DNA of 64,000 nucleotides from JALYUS01 sp038231255 (GCA_038231255.1 JBBRLR010000006.1:21856-85855), one strand, 5' to 3'. Positions 1 through 8,977 are shown, counted from the first letter of the stretch. Made by a program: numbers and translations. The notes: a model not told the origin generated them from the sequence alone.

Positions 1-477
1 ACCATCGCCACGAACAAGGGGACGATGAAGGCGGAACTGTATGCGGACACCGCACCAATCGCGGTGAACAATTTCGTCTTTCTCGCCAACGACCATTTCT
101 ACGATGGCGTGATCTTCCATCGCATCGTCGCGGGCTTCGTCATCCAGGGTGGCGACCCGACGGGCACGGGCACCGGTGGCCCCGGCTACAAGTTCGCCGA
201 TGAAACGGTTCCCGCCACCCGGAACTATGAGAAGGGGACGCTCGCGATGGCGAACAGTGGGCCGAACACGAACGGCAGCCAGTTCTTCATCTGCCTCGAT
301 AATCTGACCGCGAAGGGCGCACTGCCGAAGCAATACACCCTTTTCGGCAAAGTCACCGACGGTTTGGACACGATTGACAAAATCCTCGCCGTGCCGCGCA
401 CCGCAGGCAGCGATGGCGCACAGTCCAAGCCGACCGAGAAAGTGTTCATGGAAAGCGTAACGACCCAGACGACCTAA
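1..477 (+). CDS. Peptidyl-prolyl cis-trans isomerase, cyclophilin type (5' end cut by window)
   Basis: The reading frame is open from base 1, so the start lies upstream; 158 codons are visible. Cyclophilin signatures are clear: FHRIV carrying the catalytic Arg, VIQGGDPTGTGTGGPGYKF, and MANSGPNTNGSQFF. The family catalyses proline cis-trans isomerisation during protein folding. No signal peptide can be judged because the N-terminus is missing. A second cyclophilin of the same type starts 79 bp downstream on the same strand, so the pair looks like a tandem duplication. A C-rich/G-rich hairpin follows the stop codon. Confidence 0.93.
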   Translation, partial: TIATNKGTMKAELYADTAPIAVNNFVFLANDHFYDGVIFHRIVAGFVIQGGDPTGTGTGGPGYKFADETVPATRNYEKGTLAMANSGPNTNGSQFFICLDNLTAKGALPKQYTLFGKVTDGLDTIDKILAVPRTAGSDGAQSKPTEKVFMESVTTQTT

Positions 478-513
478 CCCCCGGTCCCTTCCCTCAAAGG
501 AAGGGGAGACGTA
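477..513. repeat. Post-stop C-rich/G-rich hairpin
   Basis: Directly after the TAA there is a run of Cs, then TCCCTTCC, a short loop and GGAAGGGGA. This forms a stem that could act as a terminator or repetitive palindrome. Similar hairpins follow the stops near 1093 and 56837, so it is a recurring unit in this genome. There is no long T-run, so termination is only a possibility. Confidence 0.45.
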
Positions 514-556
514 AGGGCGCACAGCCGTGCGTCCACTGGACAGAAAAGAGGCATGG

Positions 557-1093
557 ATGGCAGGCAAGAATAACCAGTACGCGGCACAGGGCGCACCGAA
601 ATTTGCGTTGGAGCGTGGCAAGACGTACAAGGCGAAATTCGAGACCTCACTGGGCGATTTCGAGGCGGAACTGTACAGCGACACTGCGCCGATGAGCGTG
701 AACAACTTCGTCTTCCTCGCGAATGAGGGATTCTACGATGGCGTGATCTTCCATCGCATCGTGCCCGGTTTCGTCGTGCAAGGCGGTGACCCGACGGGCA
801 CGGGCACGGGCGGCCCCGGCTACAAGTTCGCCGACGAGGACATCCCGAGCCACCGCGACTACGAAAAAGGCACATTAGCGATGGCGAACAGTGGCCCCGG
901 CACGAACGGCAGCCAGTTCTTCGTCTGCGTCGCGGACCTGCGCGGTCGCCTACCGAAGCAGTACAACGTCTTCGGCAAAGTGACCAACGGAATGGATGTC
1001 GTGGACAGCATGGTCAGCGTACCGCTCGTACGCGGCAGCGAAAAGCCCGCCGATGCGATCACGATCAACAAAGTGACGATCGAGACGGCCTAA
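557..1093 (+). CDS. Peptidyl-prolyl cis-trans isomerase, cyclophilin type
   Basis: A 178-residue cytoplasmic cyclophilin with FHRIVPGFVVQGGDPTGTG, the catalytic Arg in HRIV, and MANSGPGTNGSQFF. It closely resembles the cyclophilin ending at 477. The start ATG at 557 was chosen over an in-frame ATG at 527 because AGAGG lies six bases upstream and the protein then begins MAGKNN. It has a roughly 35-residue N-terminal extension before the cyclophilin fold and no signal peptide. It lies in tandem with its paralogue and may be co-transcribed with it. Confidence 0.94.
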   Translation: MAGKNNQYAAQGAPKFALERGKTYKAKFETSLGDFEAELYSDTAPMSVNNFVFLANEGFYDGVIFHRIVPGFVVQGGDPTGTGTGGPGYKFADEDIPSHRDYEKGTLAMANSGPGTNGSQFFVCVADLRGRLPKQYNVFGKVTNGMDVVDSMVSVPLVRGSEKPADAITINKVTIETA

Positions 1094-1134
1094 CCCCCCA
1101 GCCCCCTTCCCGACTCGGGAAGGGGGAGCGATCC
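1093..1134. repeat. Post-stop hairpin, CCCTTCCC / GGGAAGGG
   Basis: A run of C residues and CCCCCTTCCCGA is followed by a near-perfect complement, CGGGAAGGGGG. It starts at the stop codon of the second cyclophilin and matches the arrangement after the first. It is a possible terminator or REP-like element. A second GC palindrome, CCCCTCCCCG / CGGGGAGGGG, lies at about 1186-1218 just ahead of the next gene. Confidence 0.45.
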
Positions 1135-1225
1135 TCTTTGAGTTTTGGGATGTGAGGGATACAACACGGCGCTTAGATGAGTCACCCCTCCCCGATGCGG
1201 GGCAGGGCCGGGGAGGGGCATTTCC

Positions 1226-1846
1226 GTGCGTTTCTTGCTCGTGCGACATGGGGAAAGCACGTACAACGCGGAGGGGCGCATCCAGGGGCAGCAGGACGCG
1301 CCCCTTTCCGAGCGCGGGCGGCGGCAGGCGGAGCGGATCGGCGAGCGGTTGCGTTCGTATCAATTTGATGCCTGCTACGCCTCCGACCTTTCCCGCGCGG
1401 CGGACACGGCCCGCGCGATCATGCAGCACCACCCCGCCGTGCCATTCGAATTCGTGCCGCTGCTCAGGGAAATCAAGTTCGGCATCTTTGAGGGGCGGAT
1501 CATGCCCGAAATCGAGGAGATGTACCCGGAAGAGTACGCGCAGTGGATGGACGACCGGCGCATCTTCGTGCCGCCCGGTGCAGAAAGCGGCGAAGACCTG
1601 TCTGAGCGGGCGGGCCGTGCCTTGCGCTGGCTCCAGAATCGGGGGCATGACGGGACCGTGCTCGTCGTCGCTCATGGCGCGATCCTCAATGCCTTCCTCG
1701 GCCAGTTCCTCCGACTCGGCGGCGAGAGCCGCCCCTTCCACTTCGACAACACCGCGCTCGCCATCGTCGAGGATAAGCCATTCGGCCCGCGCCTCCTGCT
1801 CGCCAACGACACCTCCCACCTCGGCCCCGATTCTGCCTTCCCGTAA
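1226..1846 (+). CDS. Histidine phosphatase family protein (phosphoglycerate mutase-like)
   Basis: A 206-residue member of the histidine phosphatase superfamily. The catalytic RHGES sits at residues 7-11 with phospho-acceptor His8. The second active-site His is at about residue 150 in VVAHGAIL, and the SDLSRAADTA segment is typical. The GTG start at 1226 is preceded by GGGGAGGGG. The sequence is closest in style to the broad-specificity phosphatase/CobC/GpmB group, so the substrate cannot be named. No neighbour points to a pathway. Confidence 0.88.
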   Translation: MRFLLVRHGESTYNAEGRIQGQQDAPLSERGRRQAERIGERLRSYQFDACYASDLSRAADTARAIMQHHPAVPFEFVPLLREIKFGIFEGRIMPEIEEMYPEEYAQWMDDRRIFVPPGAESGEDLSERAGRALRWLQNRGHDGTVLVVAHGAILNAFLGQFLRLGGESRPFHFDNTALAIVEDKPFGPRLLLANDTSHLGPDSAFP

Positions 1847-1855
1847 GGTAATCTA

Positions 1856-1945
1856 GCGCAGAGGACACAGAGAGCACAGAGAATTCCTCTTTTAACTTCT
1901 CTTCTCGGTGTTCTTTGCGCCCTCTGCGGCCTCTGTGTTAAGGTT
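1856..1945. repeat. Inverted pair of 9-nt tandem repeats (CGCAGAGGA type)
   Basis: The left arm reads CGCAGAGGA-CACAGAGAG-CACAGAGAA, three 9-nt units. After a short AT-rich spacer the right arm reads TTTGCGCCCTCTGCGGCCTCTGTG, the complement of the same motif. The block fills the gap between two same-strand genes. The same architecture appears near 20943, 35307 and 60931. Confidence 0.75.
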
Positions 1946-1992
1946 TCGTTCTTGGCGTCTTGGCGGTGAGAATCGGTGTCCGGGGGTGTATT

Positions 1993-3132
1993 GTGGAGAC
2001 GGGATTTGATGTTATCGTGATCGGGCTAGGGGCGATGGGAAGCGCGACGGCGTACCATGCGGCACGGCGCGGCGAGCGGGTACTGGGATTGGATGCCTAC
2101 CCGCGCGGGCACAAGAATGGCTCATCGCACGGGACGACGCGGATCATCCGCGAGGCGTATCAGGAGGCGCCGGAGTACGTGCCGCTCGTTCAACGGGCGT
2201 ACGCGCTCTGGCGGGAGTTGGAAGCGGAGTCGGGCCGCAGCCTCCTGACGATCACCGGTGGCCTCAATATCGGTGCGCCGGGAAGCGAGTTTGTCTCCGG
2301 TTCACGAATGAGCGCGCAACTGCACCACCTGCCGTACGAGGAACTGTCGAATATCGAGGTCGCCGAGCGGTTCCCCGGCTTCCGTCTGGCCGATGGAATC
2401 GGCGCGGTCTACGAGCCGACCGCCGGGTTCCTCCACCCGGAAGAATGCGTCTTCGCGCATCTCGATCTGGCGGCGCGGTATGGCGCGGAGATTCATCATA
2501 GCGAACCGGCTATTCGCTGGGCGGCGGACGGGGATAGTGTGCGCGTCGAAACCGAACAGCGTGTATACACAGCAAGTCAACTGGTGATCACTGCCGGGCC
2601 GTGGGCAAGCGAGATGCTCACTGAACTGGGGTTGCCGCTTCGAGTGCAGCGGATCGTCAATGTCCATTTCGCGCCGACCGCGCCGGAGAAGTTCGCGCCC
2701 GAGCAGTGCCCGATCTACCTTATGCAGGTGCCGGAGGGCGACTTCTACGGCTTCCCTGCGCTGCCCGGCGAGGGTGTGAAGATCGGTAGGCACGACATTG
2801 GCGAAATCTGTACGCCCGAAACGATTCGACGCGACGTAGACCCGGAAGAGATCGCGATGCTCCGCGCGGTGCTCGACCGCTACATGCCGGGCGCGGCGGG
2901 CGAGATGCTCTGGTCGCTCACCTGCATGTACACCAACACGCCCGACCGCCACTTCATCCTCGACCGGCACCCCACGCACGCCAATGTCGTCTATGGCTGC
3001 GGTTTCTCCGGCCACGGCTTCAAGTTCGCCAGCGTGATCGGCGAAGTGATGGCCGACCTCGCCCTCGATGGCGCCACGCAGCACGACATTAGCTTTCTTT
3101 CGGCATCACGGTTCGCAGAGGTACAGTCCTGA
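1993..3132 (+). CDS. FAD-dependent oxidase, MSOX/MTOX (SolA-like) family
   Basis: A 379-residue flavin amine oxidase of the monomeric sarcosine / N-methyltryptophan oxidase group. The N-terminal dinucleotide fold VIVIGLGAMGS binds FAD. The C-terminal block CMYTNTPD holds the Cys (about residue 311) that in MSOX carries covalent 8-alpha-S-cysteinyl FAD, and it is followed by GFSGHGFKF. The family oxidatively demethylates N-methyl amino acids, giving formaldehyde and H2O2. GTG 1993 is preferred because the fold starts at once; an in-frame ATG at 1960 would add 11 residues. The exact substrate cannot be read from sequence. Confidence 0.88.
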   Translation: METGFDVIVIGLGAMGSATAYHAARRGERVLGLDAYPRGHKNGSSHGTTRIIREAYQEAPEYVPLVQRAYALWRELEAESGRSLLTITGGLNIGAPGSEFVSGSRMSAQLHHLPYEELSNIEVAERFPGFRLADGIGAVYEPTAGFLHPEECVFAHLDLAARYGAEIHHSEPAIRWAADGDSVRVETEQRVYTASQLVITAGPWASEMLTELGLPLRVQRIVNVHFAPTAPEKFAPEQCPIYLMQVPEGDFYGFPALPGEGVKIGRHDIGEICTPETIRRDVDPEEIAMLRAVLDRYMPGAAGEMLWSLTCMYTNTPDRHFILDRHPTHANVVYGCGFSGHGFKFASVIGEVMADLALDGATQHDISFLSASRFAEVQS

Positions 3133-3147
3133 TCTCCACTGCCCAGA

Positions 3148-3184
3148 GAGTTCCTTCCTTCCCCTCCCGTGGGGAAGGAAGTGA
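3148..3184. repeat. Hairpin TTCCTTCC / GGAAGGAA
   Basis: TTCCTTCCTTCCCCTCCCGTGGGGAAGGAA forms a stem with a short loop, shortly after the oxidase stop. It is of the same pyrimidine/purine hairpin type as the elements at 477 and 1093. It may act as a terminator, although no T-run follows. Confidence 0.4.
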
Positions 3185-3240
3185 GATGCGATTGATCGGT
3201 GGTCTACCCAACGCGATCCTTCATCTATTGGGAGGTAACG

Positions 3241-3777
3241 ATGACACACGTTCACCCCGGATGGCCCGGCACTGGAGAAAGTTCGCCGTACTACGAGCAA
3301 TATATCCGCCTCGTGCCAGACAGTGACATCATGGAAATCCTTGACCGGCAGATTGATGAGACGGTAGCGGCATTGTCTTCATTCACGGTGGAGCAGGCGC
3401 AATGGCATCCCGCGCCGGGCGAATGGAACGCGGTGCAGATCATCGAGCATCTCGCCGACGCGGAGCGGGTTTTCATGTACCGCGCGCTCTGCTTCGCCCG
3501 CAATGACCCGACGCCGCTGCCGGGAATGGACCCGAACGTCTTCATGGCGGGGACGAATTTTGCTGGGCGCACGCTCCCGGATGTTGTCGCGGAGTTTGTG
3601 GCGGTGCGTCGCGCGTCGCTAGCGCTCTTGCGAAGCCTCGACGCGGCGGCATGGATGCGCGTCGGCGTGGCCGACGGCAACCCGATCAGTGTCCGCGCGC
3701 TGGCATATATCGCGGCGGGCCACGAGTTGCACCACGCGAAGGATTACCCGCGCCATCGCGCGATGGGCGCGGAATAG
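3241..3777 (+). CDS. DinB family protein
   Basis: A 178-residue DinB/YfiT-like four-helix protein. It starts at ATG 3241, with GGAGGT about five bases upstream. Typical features are ILDRQIDETVAAL, the WNAVQIIEHLADAERVF helix with a metal-ligand His, and the C-terminal GHELHHAKD with clustered His residues. Members bind a divalent metal and often act as thiol-dependent transferases or damage-inducible proteins, but this one's reaction is unknown. It is one of at least four DinB-fold genes in the window. Confidence 0.85.
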   Translation: MTHVHPGWPGTGESSPYYEQYIRLVPDSDIMEILDRQIDETVAALSSFTVEQAQWHPAPGEWNAVQIIEHLADAERVFMYRALCFARNDPTPLPGMDPNVFMAGTNFAGRTLPDVVAEFVAVRRASLALLRSLDAAAWMRVGVADGNPISVRALAYIAAGHELHHAKDYPRHRAMGAE

Positions 3778-4011
3778 AACAGGCGATGCCTGACTGGGCG
3801 CCAGAATGGTAGCGTAGGCATCAGCCTGCGCCACCAAACCTTGCCCGCACATTTCGCAGGCGGGCAATCTGCTCAGAGGGCGCCCGGCTACTGAGATGGG
3901 ACGCAGGCTGTGGACTTGGACGTATAATCCTACACAGATACCGGCATTCCGGGATGGCAGAGAATCGCGGGCGCGAACTGGATCGCCTCGTCGCGATCCG
4001 TTGCCGTGATC
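3778..4011. other. Convergent intergenic region with small hairpin
   Basis: This spacer lies between two convergent genes. It contains a hairpin at about 3810-3837, where GCGTAGGC and GCCTGCGC pair around ATCA. Hairpins of related sequence occur near 55340 and 58015. No coding signal is seen. Confidence 0.4.
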
Positions 4012-4689
4012 TCACGCTCGTTTGACGGTCAGGTCCTTGTCTTCCATTTCCCAAGAGTGATCCATCGTGTGATACGCGGTATGCCGAATCAGGTACCGCA
4101 GCGGCCAGGTGCGGGCCATTTTGCCTTGGGAATGGAACACCCGAATTGCTTTGAGATAGGCGTCGCGGTGCGCTTTCAAGCCCTCATCGGTCAGCATCGC
4201 GCCTTGAGGAGTGAGCACCCCGAGCTTCTTTGCCCAGTCCTGCTCCGTGCCAAACGTATGACGGACGATGTGGTCCCGATCACGCCCGCCCCCGCGCTGA
4301 CCCTTCTGCATCTCAGCCGACACCCGCGAACGCACATCGTCGAAAAACGCCCAGCACGCCTGCATCAGTGCCAGTTCCCGTTCCAACTCATCGCTCGACA
4401 TCTCTTGCCTGTCGATGTTCGAAAACGCGAACGAGATGCCCCAGAAGTCGGTTGAGCCCGTGCCCGGATAGTGCTCGACCACGTCGACGGTGATGATGGC
4501 CGCAAATGCTGCATCCATCCCAGCCAGCTTCGCCACCTTTGCATAGCGTGGAAGGTAAGATTGTAACCGTGCAATCGCGGTCTCCCCGTCCTTCGCACCG
4601 CGCTCGAGGCCGGGCCAATCCGGTGCCACCGCTACCACCTTCTTATCTTTCGGTCCGATTTCGAGCATCACCCAAAGTTTGTCAGCCAT
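4012..4689 (-). CDS. Conserved hypothetical protein with DinB-like C-terminus
   Basis: A 225-residue protein starting at ATG 4689, with GGGAG eight bases upstream. The N-terminal 50 residues contain APDWPGLERGAKDGE, a motif I associate with uncharacterised actinobacterial and Chloroflexi proteins. The C-terminal third resembles DinB helices, with RYLIRHTAYHTMDHSWEMED providing several His residues. No signal peptide or membrane segment is present. The function is unknown. It converges with the DinB gene at 3241. Confidence 0.7.
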   Translation of the reverse strand: MADKLWVMLEIGPKDKKVVAVAPDWPGLERGAKDGETAIARLQSYLPRYAKVAKLAGMDAAFAAIITVDVVEHYPGTGSTDFWGISFAFSNIDRQEMSSDELERELALMQACWAFFDDVRSRVSAEMQKGQRGGGRDRDHIVRHTFGTEQDWAKKLGVLTPQGAMLTDEGLKAHRDAYLKAIRVFHSQGKMARTWPLRYLIRHTAYHTMDHSWEMEDKDLTVKRA

Positions 4690-4863
4690 CGCTACTCCCA
4701 GCACCGAAGTTCCTGCAACTTCTGATCTCGAATTGCCGCGATCGCATTGTAACGCAGAAAATGAACATGTTGTCTCTGCATTCCTGACTGCCGGTATGCG
4801 TGCAACAGCATGTGGCCCAGTCCACCCGCTGCAGCCTACGCTACCGGGAAAAGAGAGAGGGCG

Positions 4864-5019
4864 ATGGTCGTCTTCGACCCGGCCAACCTCCTCGACATCT
4901 CCGGCTTCATGCCCGACGGCGCACCCAAACTGATCCTCAATGAACTGAGCACAAACTACATCAAGATCGCTGTCGCGCAGGCGATGCTGGATCGAGATTG
5001 CCCTGCTGTGCCTGCCTGA
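4864..5019 (+). pseudogene. Possible remnant of a sugar-phosphate isomerase/epimerase
   Basis: A short open stretch encodes VVFDPANLLDISGF, which resembles the conserved VVFDPANLL strand of TIM-barrel sugar phosphate isomerase/epimerases. It is followed by an unrelated-looking 30-residue tail. The rest of a 270-residue barrel is absent on either side, so it is read as a gene fossil. The surrounding 4690-5036 holds nothing else recognisable. The match rests on one motif only. Confidence 0.25.
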
Positions 5020-5036
5020 TGTGGCAACGCCGTTGT

Positions 5037-7526
5037 TCAGCCGACGGCAGGTGAGAGGTATGCGGAGCGCATGAAGCCGGATTTGTCGCCGATCTGGACA
5101 GGGTACCAGGTGTTGCCGTCGCCGTTCACGGTGGGGCCGGTCACGAGGACTTCCGTGCCCTCCGCGACGGTCGTGAGAATCTTACCGGTCTTGCTGTCCG
5201 GTTTGTCGCGGAGATTGACGCTATCTCCATCTGTATTCGCGACGACGAATTTCCGGGTCGTTGGGGTCGGGGTGGCGGGCGCGGGTGTGCTCGTCGGTGT
5301 GGACGATGCCGCCGGTGGCGTAGGGATCGCCGGAGTGAGCGGTGACGGGGCCTGCGTCGCGTAGGTGTACGCCTTCGGTAAGGTGAAGTGGATCGCGCCC
5401 GTCACAATCTCGATGTCCACCGCGCCGACCGCGTGCGGCGGTGCGACAGCGGTGATCGTCTTGCTGTCTGGCACCTGGACATTCGTTGCCGGGACGCCGC
5501 CGATGGAGACGGTCGTGGCGCCCTGGAAGTTCGCGCCAGTGAAGGTCACGGTCGTCCCGCCTGCCACGGGGCCGGTCGTTGGGTTTGTGCCGGTGAAGTG
5601 CGGCAGGCTGTTCAGCACGGCGTCGCTGAAGGCGAAGGCATCGAAGGTACCGATGCCCGTCGCGAGATCGTATCCGGGGGTCGCCGGGTAGCGAAGATCG
5701 GTTGCGCCGTCGCACGAGGCGTCGAAGCAGTTGTGACCCGTCGTGATGTCGTGGAAGACGGCGGGATTGCTGTTGAAGAGGCGGTAGATGACCGGGTTCG
5801 CGAAGCCCATGCGCGGGTAGCCCGCCGTCAGGAGGTGCTGATTGGTCAAGGTCGCGGCGGCGGCCCACATCGGCGCGGCGACGCTCGTGCCACCCGTCGC
5901 CATGAAGCAGGAGCCCGCGACGCTGCCGGTGACGCGCGCGCAATTCTGCGGGTCCGTCGTGTAGATGATAAAGCCGCTCTTCGGGTCGGCGTTCGCGGCG
6001 ACATCGGGCACCTGCCGCTTGCCGTTGCTGTATGCGTTCGCGACGCCCGACCCCGTTTGGTAGTCCTGCATCGGCCAGACGGTGCTCAAGCCGCCGCCGC
6101 CCGCGCCGCCGCCCGTATCGAAGGCGTTCCAGACGGTCTCGCCAGTGTAGGCGCCAGTCGCCGGATCAACGGTTAGTTTTGTGCCGCCGACGCCGGTGAC
6201 GTATGGCTGGCTGGCCGGATCGTCCACGGCGAGGGCATTCGCGGTCGCAGTGTGGTGCATGGCGCAATCGCGCGAACCGCTGTCGCCCGAGGCGGCGAAG
6301 ACGCTCTGCCCCTGCGCGGCCATCTGCTCGAAGATCGTGTTTTCGGGCATCAGGAAGGTGTTCGGGTTCCGGTTCTGCTCGCAGCCGCCGAAACTGATGC
6401 TGACGACCGAGGCGAGGTTGTCGTTCGCCATCAATTGCAGCGAATCAATGATCGCCGTGATGCGGATATCGGACTCATAGACGAGCATTTGCTGGAGTTT
6501 CGGCAACATGCCGAGGTAGACATCTATGTCGAGTTCGACTTCCTCCTCGAATGGGCCAGGGCGCGTGCCGCCGTCCACGGGGACGCGTGTAACCGGCACG
6601 TTCGTACCGAAGCACCCCTGATAGGCGGCGACGTTGACATCTTTATAGTCGTCCACCTCCATCAGACCGATGATTTGCCCTTCACCCTGCTCACCACGTT
6701 GGGTAAAGGGGGTGAAGTTGTAGGCTGTTTTGAGTTGATTCGGGGTGTACGCGCCGAAGGTCGAGGCGACGGTGAGCGCGGCATCGCAGCCGCTCGCGCC
6801 GGTGGTCGGGGCGGCGGGGGCATTGCCGGCGTCGGGCGCCGGGGCGGGGTCCATATGTGTTTTGACCTGAATGATATTGTCCAGCCCGACAATTGCCTGA
6901 ATGTATGGGCTGATGCTCGACGGCAACGTCGGGGCGACATCGGCGGCGGCAGAGACGGAGCCGGAGCCATCCTGATAGTCGGAAATAGTCACCTTCAGCG
7001 CGGTCTGCACCTGATCCACCGTCCCGGTCGCGTTGATAATCGAACCGCTGCCGCGATCCGTGACGGAGAGTTTGGCGTTCTTGAGGAAATCCACCACCGG
7101 CTGCCGACTGCTCGTGATGAATCGCTTGGTGAAGTCGGCGGGCGAAAGGTAGTGATGGAACTGCGGCGAGGTCGGGTCATAGAGGTCGTGCAGGAAGGTG
7201 TCGAGCGCGTGCTGATCCTGCACCTTGAGGGAGACGGCAAGGTACATCGTCTGCTGCGGATTGGTTGGGCCGACGCGCACCCCGGTCGGCCCGGTGGGTG
7301 ATTGCGCGCCTTGCGACCCCGGCACACCACCGGGTGAGAAGCCAGGCGGGAACTGATCCGTCCGCGCGCCCGGTGGTGTGCCGATCTGCGCCTGTCCCGG
7401 TTGCCCGGCGCTGACTGTCGGCGTCGGCGTCGCGGCGAAGACGGCGAGCGGTGCGCAGCAAAGGCACGCGATCAAGAGGCCCGTCAAGCGAATTCCGGCC
7501 CGATGGCCGTGCAGCAGTTTGGTCAT
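5037..7526 (-). CDS. Secreted peptidase S53 (sedolisin/pro-kumamolisin) with TIG and SH3 domains
   Basis: An 829-residue exported serine-carboxyl protease. A signal peptide follows the chosen ATG at 7526, which has GGGGGGA upstream. Next come a pro-kumamolisin activation domain, then the catalytic domain. That domain shows the Glu/Asp region in PFEEEVELDIDVYLG, the oxyanion Asp in AASGDSGSRDC, the nucleophile in GGTSVAAPMWA and the late calcium-site strand YDLATGIGT. An IPT/TIG domain follows (NPTTGPVAGGTTVTFTG), then a Pro/Thr-rich linker and a C-terminal bacterial SH3 domain (VNLRDKPDSKTGK) likely to bind the cell wall. Family members work at acidic pH. It is divergent from the repeat protein at 7792. 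Confidence 0.92.
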   Translation of the reverse strand: MTKLLHGHRAGIRLTGLLIACLCCAPLAVFAATPTPTVSAGQPGQAQIGTPPGARTDQFPPGFSPGGVPGSQGAQSPTGPTGVRVGPTNPQQTMYLAVSLKVQDQHALDTFLHDLYDPTSPQFHHYLSPADFTKRFITSSRQPVVDFLKNAKLSVTDRGSGSIINATGTVDQVQTALKVTISDYQDGSGSVSAAADVAPTLPSSISPYIQAIVGLDNIIQVKTHMDPAPAPDAGNAPAAPTTGASGCDAALTVASTFGAYTPNQLKTAYNFTPFTQRGEQGEGQIIGLMEVDDYKDVNVAAYQGCFGTNVPVTRVPVDGGTRPGPFEEEVELDIDVYLGMLPKLQQMLVYESDIRITAIIDSLQLMANDNLASVVSISFGGCEQNRNPNTFLMPENTIFEQMAAQGQSVFAASGDSGSRDCAMHHTATANALAVDDPASQPYVTGVGGTKLTVDPATGAYTGETVWNAFDTGGGAGGGGLSTVWPMQDYQTGSGVANAYSNGKRQVPDVAANADPKSGFIIYTTDPQNCARVTGSVAGSCFMATGGTSVAAPMWAAAATLTNQHLLTAGYPRMGFANPVIYRLFNSNPAVFHDITTGHNCFDASCDGATDLRYPATPGYDLATGIGTFDAFAFSDAVLNSLPHFTGTNPTTGPVAGGTTVTFTGANFQGATTVSIGGVPATNVQVPDSKTITAVAPPHAVGAVDIEIVTGAIHFTLPKAYTYATQAPSPLTPAIPTPPAASSTPTSTPAPATPTPTTRKFVVANTDGDSVNLRDKPDSKTGKILTTVAEGTEVLVTGPTVNGDGNTWYPVQIGDKSGFMRSAYLSPAVG

Positions 7527-7791
7527 CAATGTTCGTCCCCCCACACCTCGACTCTTTCGCGCGGGCATTCTCGCACAGAGATCGCCATTATGTCACGTCG
7601 CGGGGTTAGGTTCCCGCTCCAAACGAAACCAATGGGCGGCTTGTGGCGTCAAAGAGGTAGCTGGAGCATTCATTAGTCGACACACTGGCGCGCACAAAGG
7701 TTTTACATCGGGTAGATTTTCTTGGCGGTGTGTGTGTATACTGATGAGTGCAAAGGTGGATTTTGCACGGTGGGTAGTTTAGGAGGTTCAC

Positions 7792-8850
7792 ATGGACATG
7801 GCGAGTTCGACGGGTTACTCGGCGGTCGCGCCGGTATCCGTAACGCGCACGGTGGTGCGCTGGGCGGTTCTCGGCGCGGCGGGCGTGATCGCGCTCATCA
7901 TCGCGTTGAGCAACAGCATGACGGCGAGCGCGGCGGCCCCCGTCGCGTATCAGACCAACTGCATCCCGATCAATTACGGGACGTGCGTTCAGAATGGTGT
8001 CTACGGTGCAGTGAACAACGGCTTCTACGGGGGAGGCTATGGGGCATTCAATGGCAACGTCGTTAGCGTTACCTCGGACAACCGCTATTGCGGTGGCGTC
8101 GTCTACATTGTTAACGAGGGCGGCAACCTCATCAACCGTTGCCCGGATGGCACCCGCGTCTTCCCGGTCTTCCCGGACTATGGCGTCGGTGGTGTATTCG
8201 GCAATGGTTTCGTCGGCAATAACTTCATTGGCGGCAACTTCAACAACGGATTCGTCAACAACGGGTTCGCCAATAACGGTTTCGTCAACAATGGGGCCAT
8301 TTGCAACGGCCTGTATGGCTGCCCCGGCACCTTTAACGGCGGCTTCTTCAACAATGGCGGCTTCCCGGCGGGCGCGACGTATGTCGGTGGGAACACGTAC
8401 ACCTACAACGACAACCGCTTCTGCGGCGACGGCAAGCTCTTCTTCGTGCCGGGTCGCGGTTCGTTCTGCCAGAACGGCAACGGCTTTGCCGGTAACGGCT
8501 TCGCTGGCAATGGCTTCGTCTTCCCGAACTACCGCTTCCTTGAGGTAGCGCAGCCGACGACAGCGACGCAGGCGCCAGTTGCTGTGGTCGCCCCCGCGAC
8601 GACAGCCCCGGTGGCGGCTCCTGTGACTGCTGCCCCCGTTGCCGCACCGACCACCCTGGTCGCAGCTCCGGCAGCGGTCCAGCAGTCCCCCGTGGTCGCG
8701 GCCCCGGCGCAGATGCCGACGGCGTTGACCGCCCCGCAAGTCCAGACGCCGGATGCACCGGCGGGCGGCGGCGCGGGCATCCATGTGCTGAGCGCACCGG
8801 CTGTGACCGCTCCGGCGGCCACGAAGGATTCGGACGATCACCGGGGATAA
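7792..8850 (+). CDS. Membrane-anchored Asn/Gly/Phe-repeat protein, novel
   Basis: A 352-residue protein with a perfect AGGAGG site. A hydrophobic segment at residues 23-45 is a signal or anchor. Residues 96-117 (DNRYCG...NRC) and 207-226 (DNRFCG...SFC) are a duplicated two-Cys module. Residues 137-169 and 228-243 are NNGF/GNGF-type repeats, and residues 251-352 form an Ala/Pro/Val/Thr-rich tail. No catalytic motif is seen and I do not recognise the family. The composition suggests an extracellular structural or adhesive protein. Its divergent neighbour is a secreted protease, and a strong terminator follows it. Confidence 0.75.
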   Translation: MDMASSTGYSAVAPVSVTRTVVRWAVLGAAGVIALIIALSNSMTASAAAPVAYQTNCIPINYGTCVQNGVYGAVNNGFYGGGYGAFNGNVVSVTSDNRYCGGVVYIVNEGGNLINRCPDGTRVFPVFPDYGVGGVFGNGFVGNNFIGGNFNNGFVNNGFANNGFVNNGAICNGLYGCPGTFNGGFFNNGGFPAGATYVGGNTYTYNDNRFCGDGKLFFVPGRGSFCQNGNGFAGNGFAGNGFVFPNYRFLEVAQPTTATQAPVAVVAPATTAPVAAPVTAAPVAAPTTLVAAPAAVQQSPVVAAPAQMPTALTAPQVQTPDAPAGGGAGIHVLSAPAVTAPAATKDSDDHRG

Positions 8851-8898
8851 ATCCCTTTCGGTCTCCAGTTCCGCATTGACGCGGTTGAACCAGAATCG

Positions 8899-8939
8899 GA
8901 ACGCCCCGCTCCAGCCATTATGGAGCGGGGCGTTCTTTT
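8899..8939 (+). terminator. Rho-independent terminator
   Basis: A 15-bp stem, GAACGCCCCGCTCCA with its exact complement TGGAGCGGGGCGTTC, flanks a 7-base loop and is followed by TTTT. It lies 49 bp after the repeat-protein stop and is a textbook intrinsic terminator. Confidence 0.9.
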
Positions 8940-8977
8940 GCGCGAAATCGGGAGTTGGAAACCGGGGGAAGCCGTGT

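Noticed and set aside
5388..7301. Long plus-strand open frames opposite the S53 protease
   Set aside because: They are Arg/Gly-rich mirror frames. The minus strand has the full catalytic, TIG and SH3 domain order.
8178..8402. The regular repeats in the Asn/Gly/Phe gene as a CRISPR array
   Set aside because: The period is short, spacers are not unique, and the repeats are in frame with protein NNGF units.
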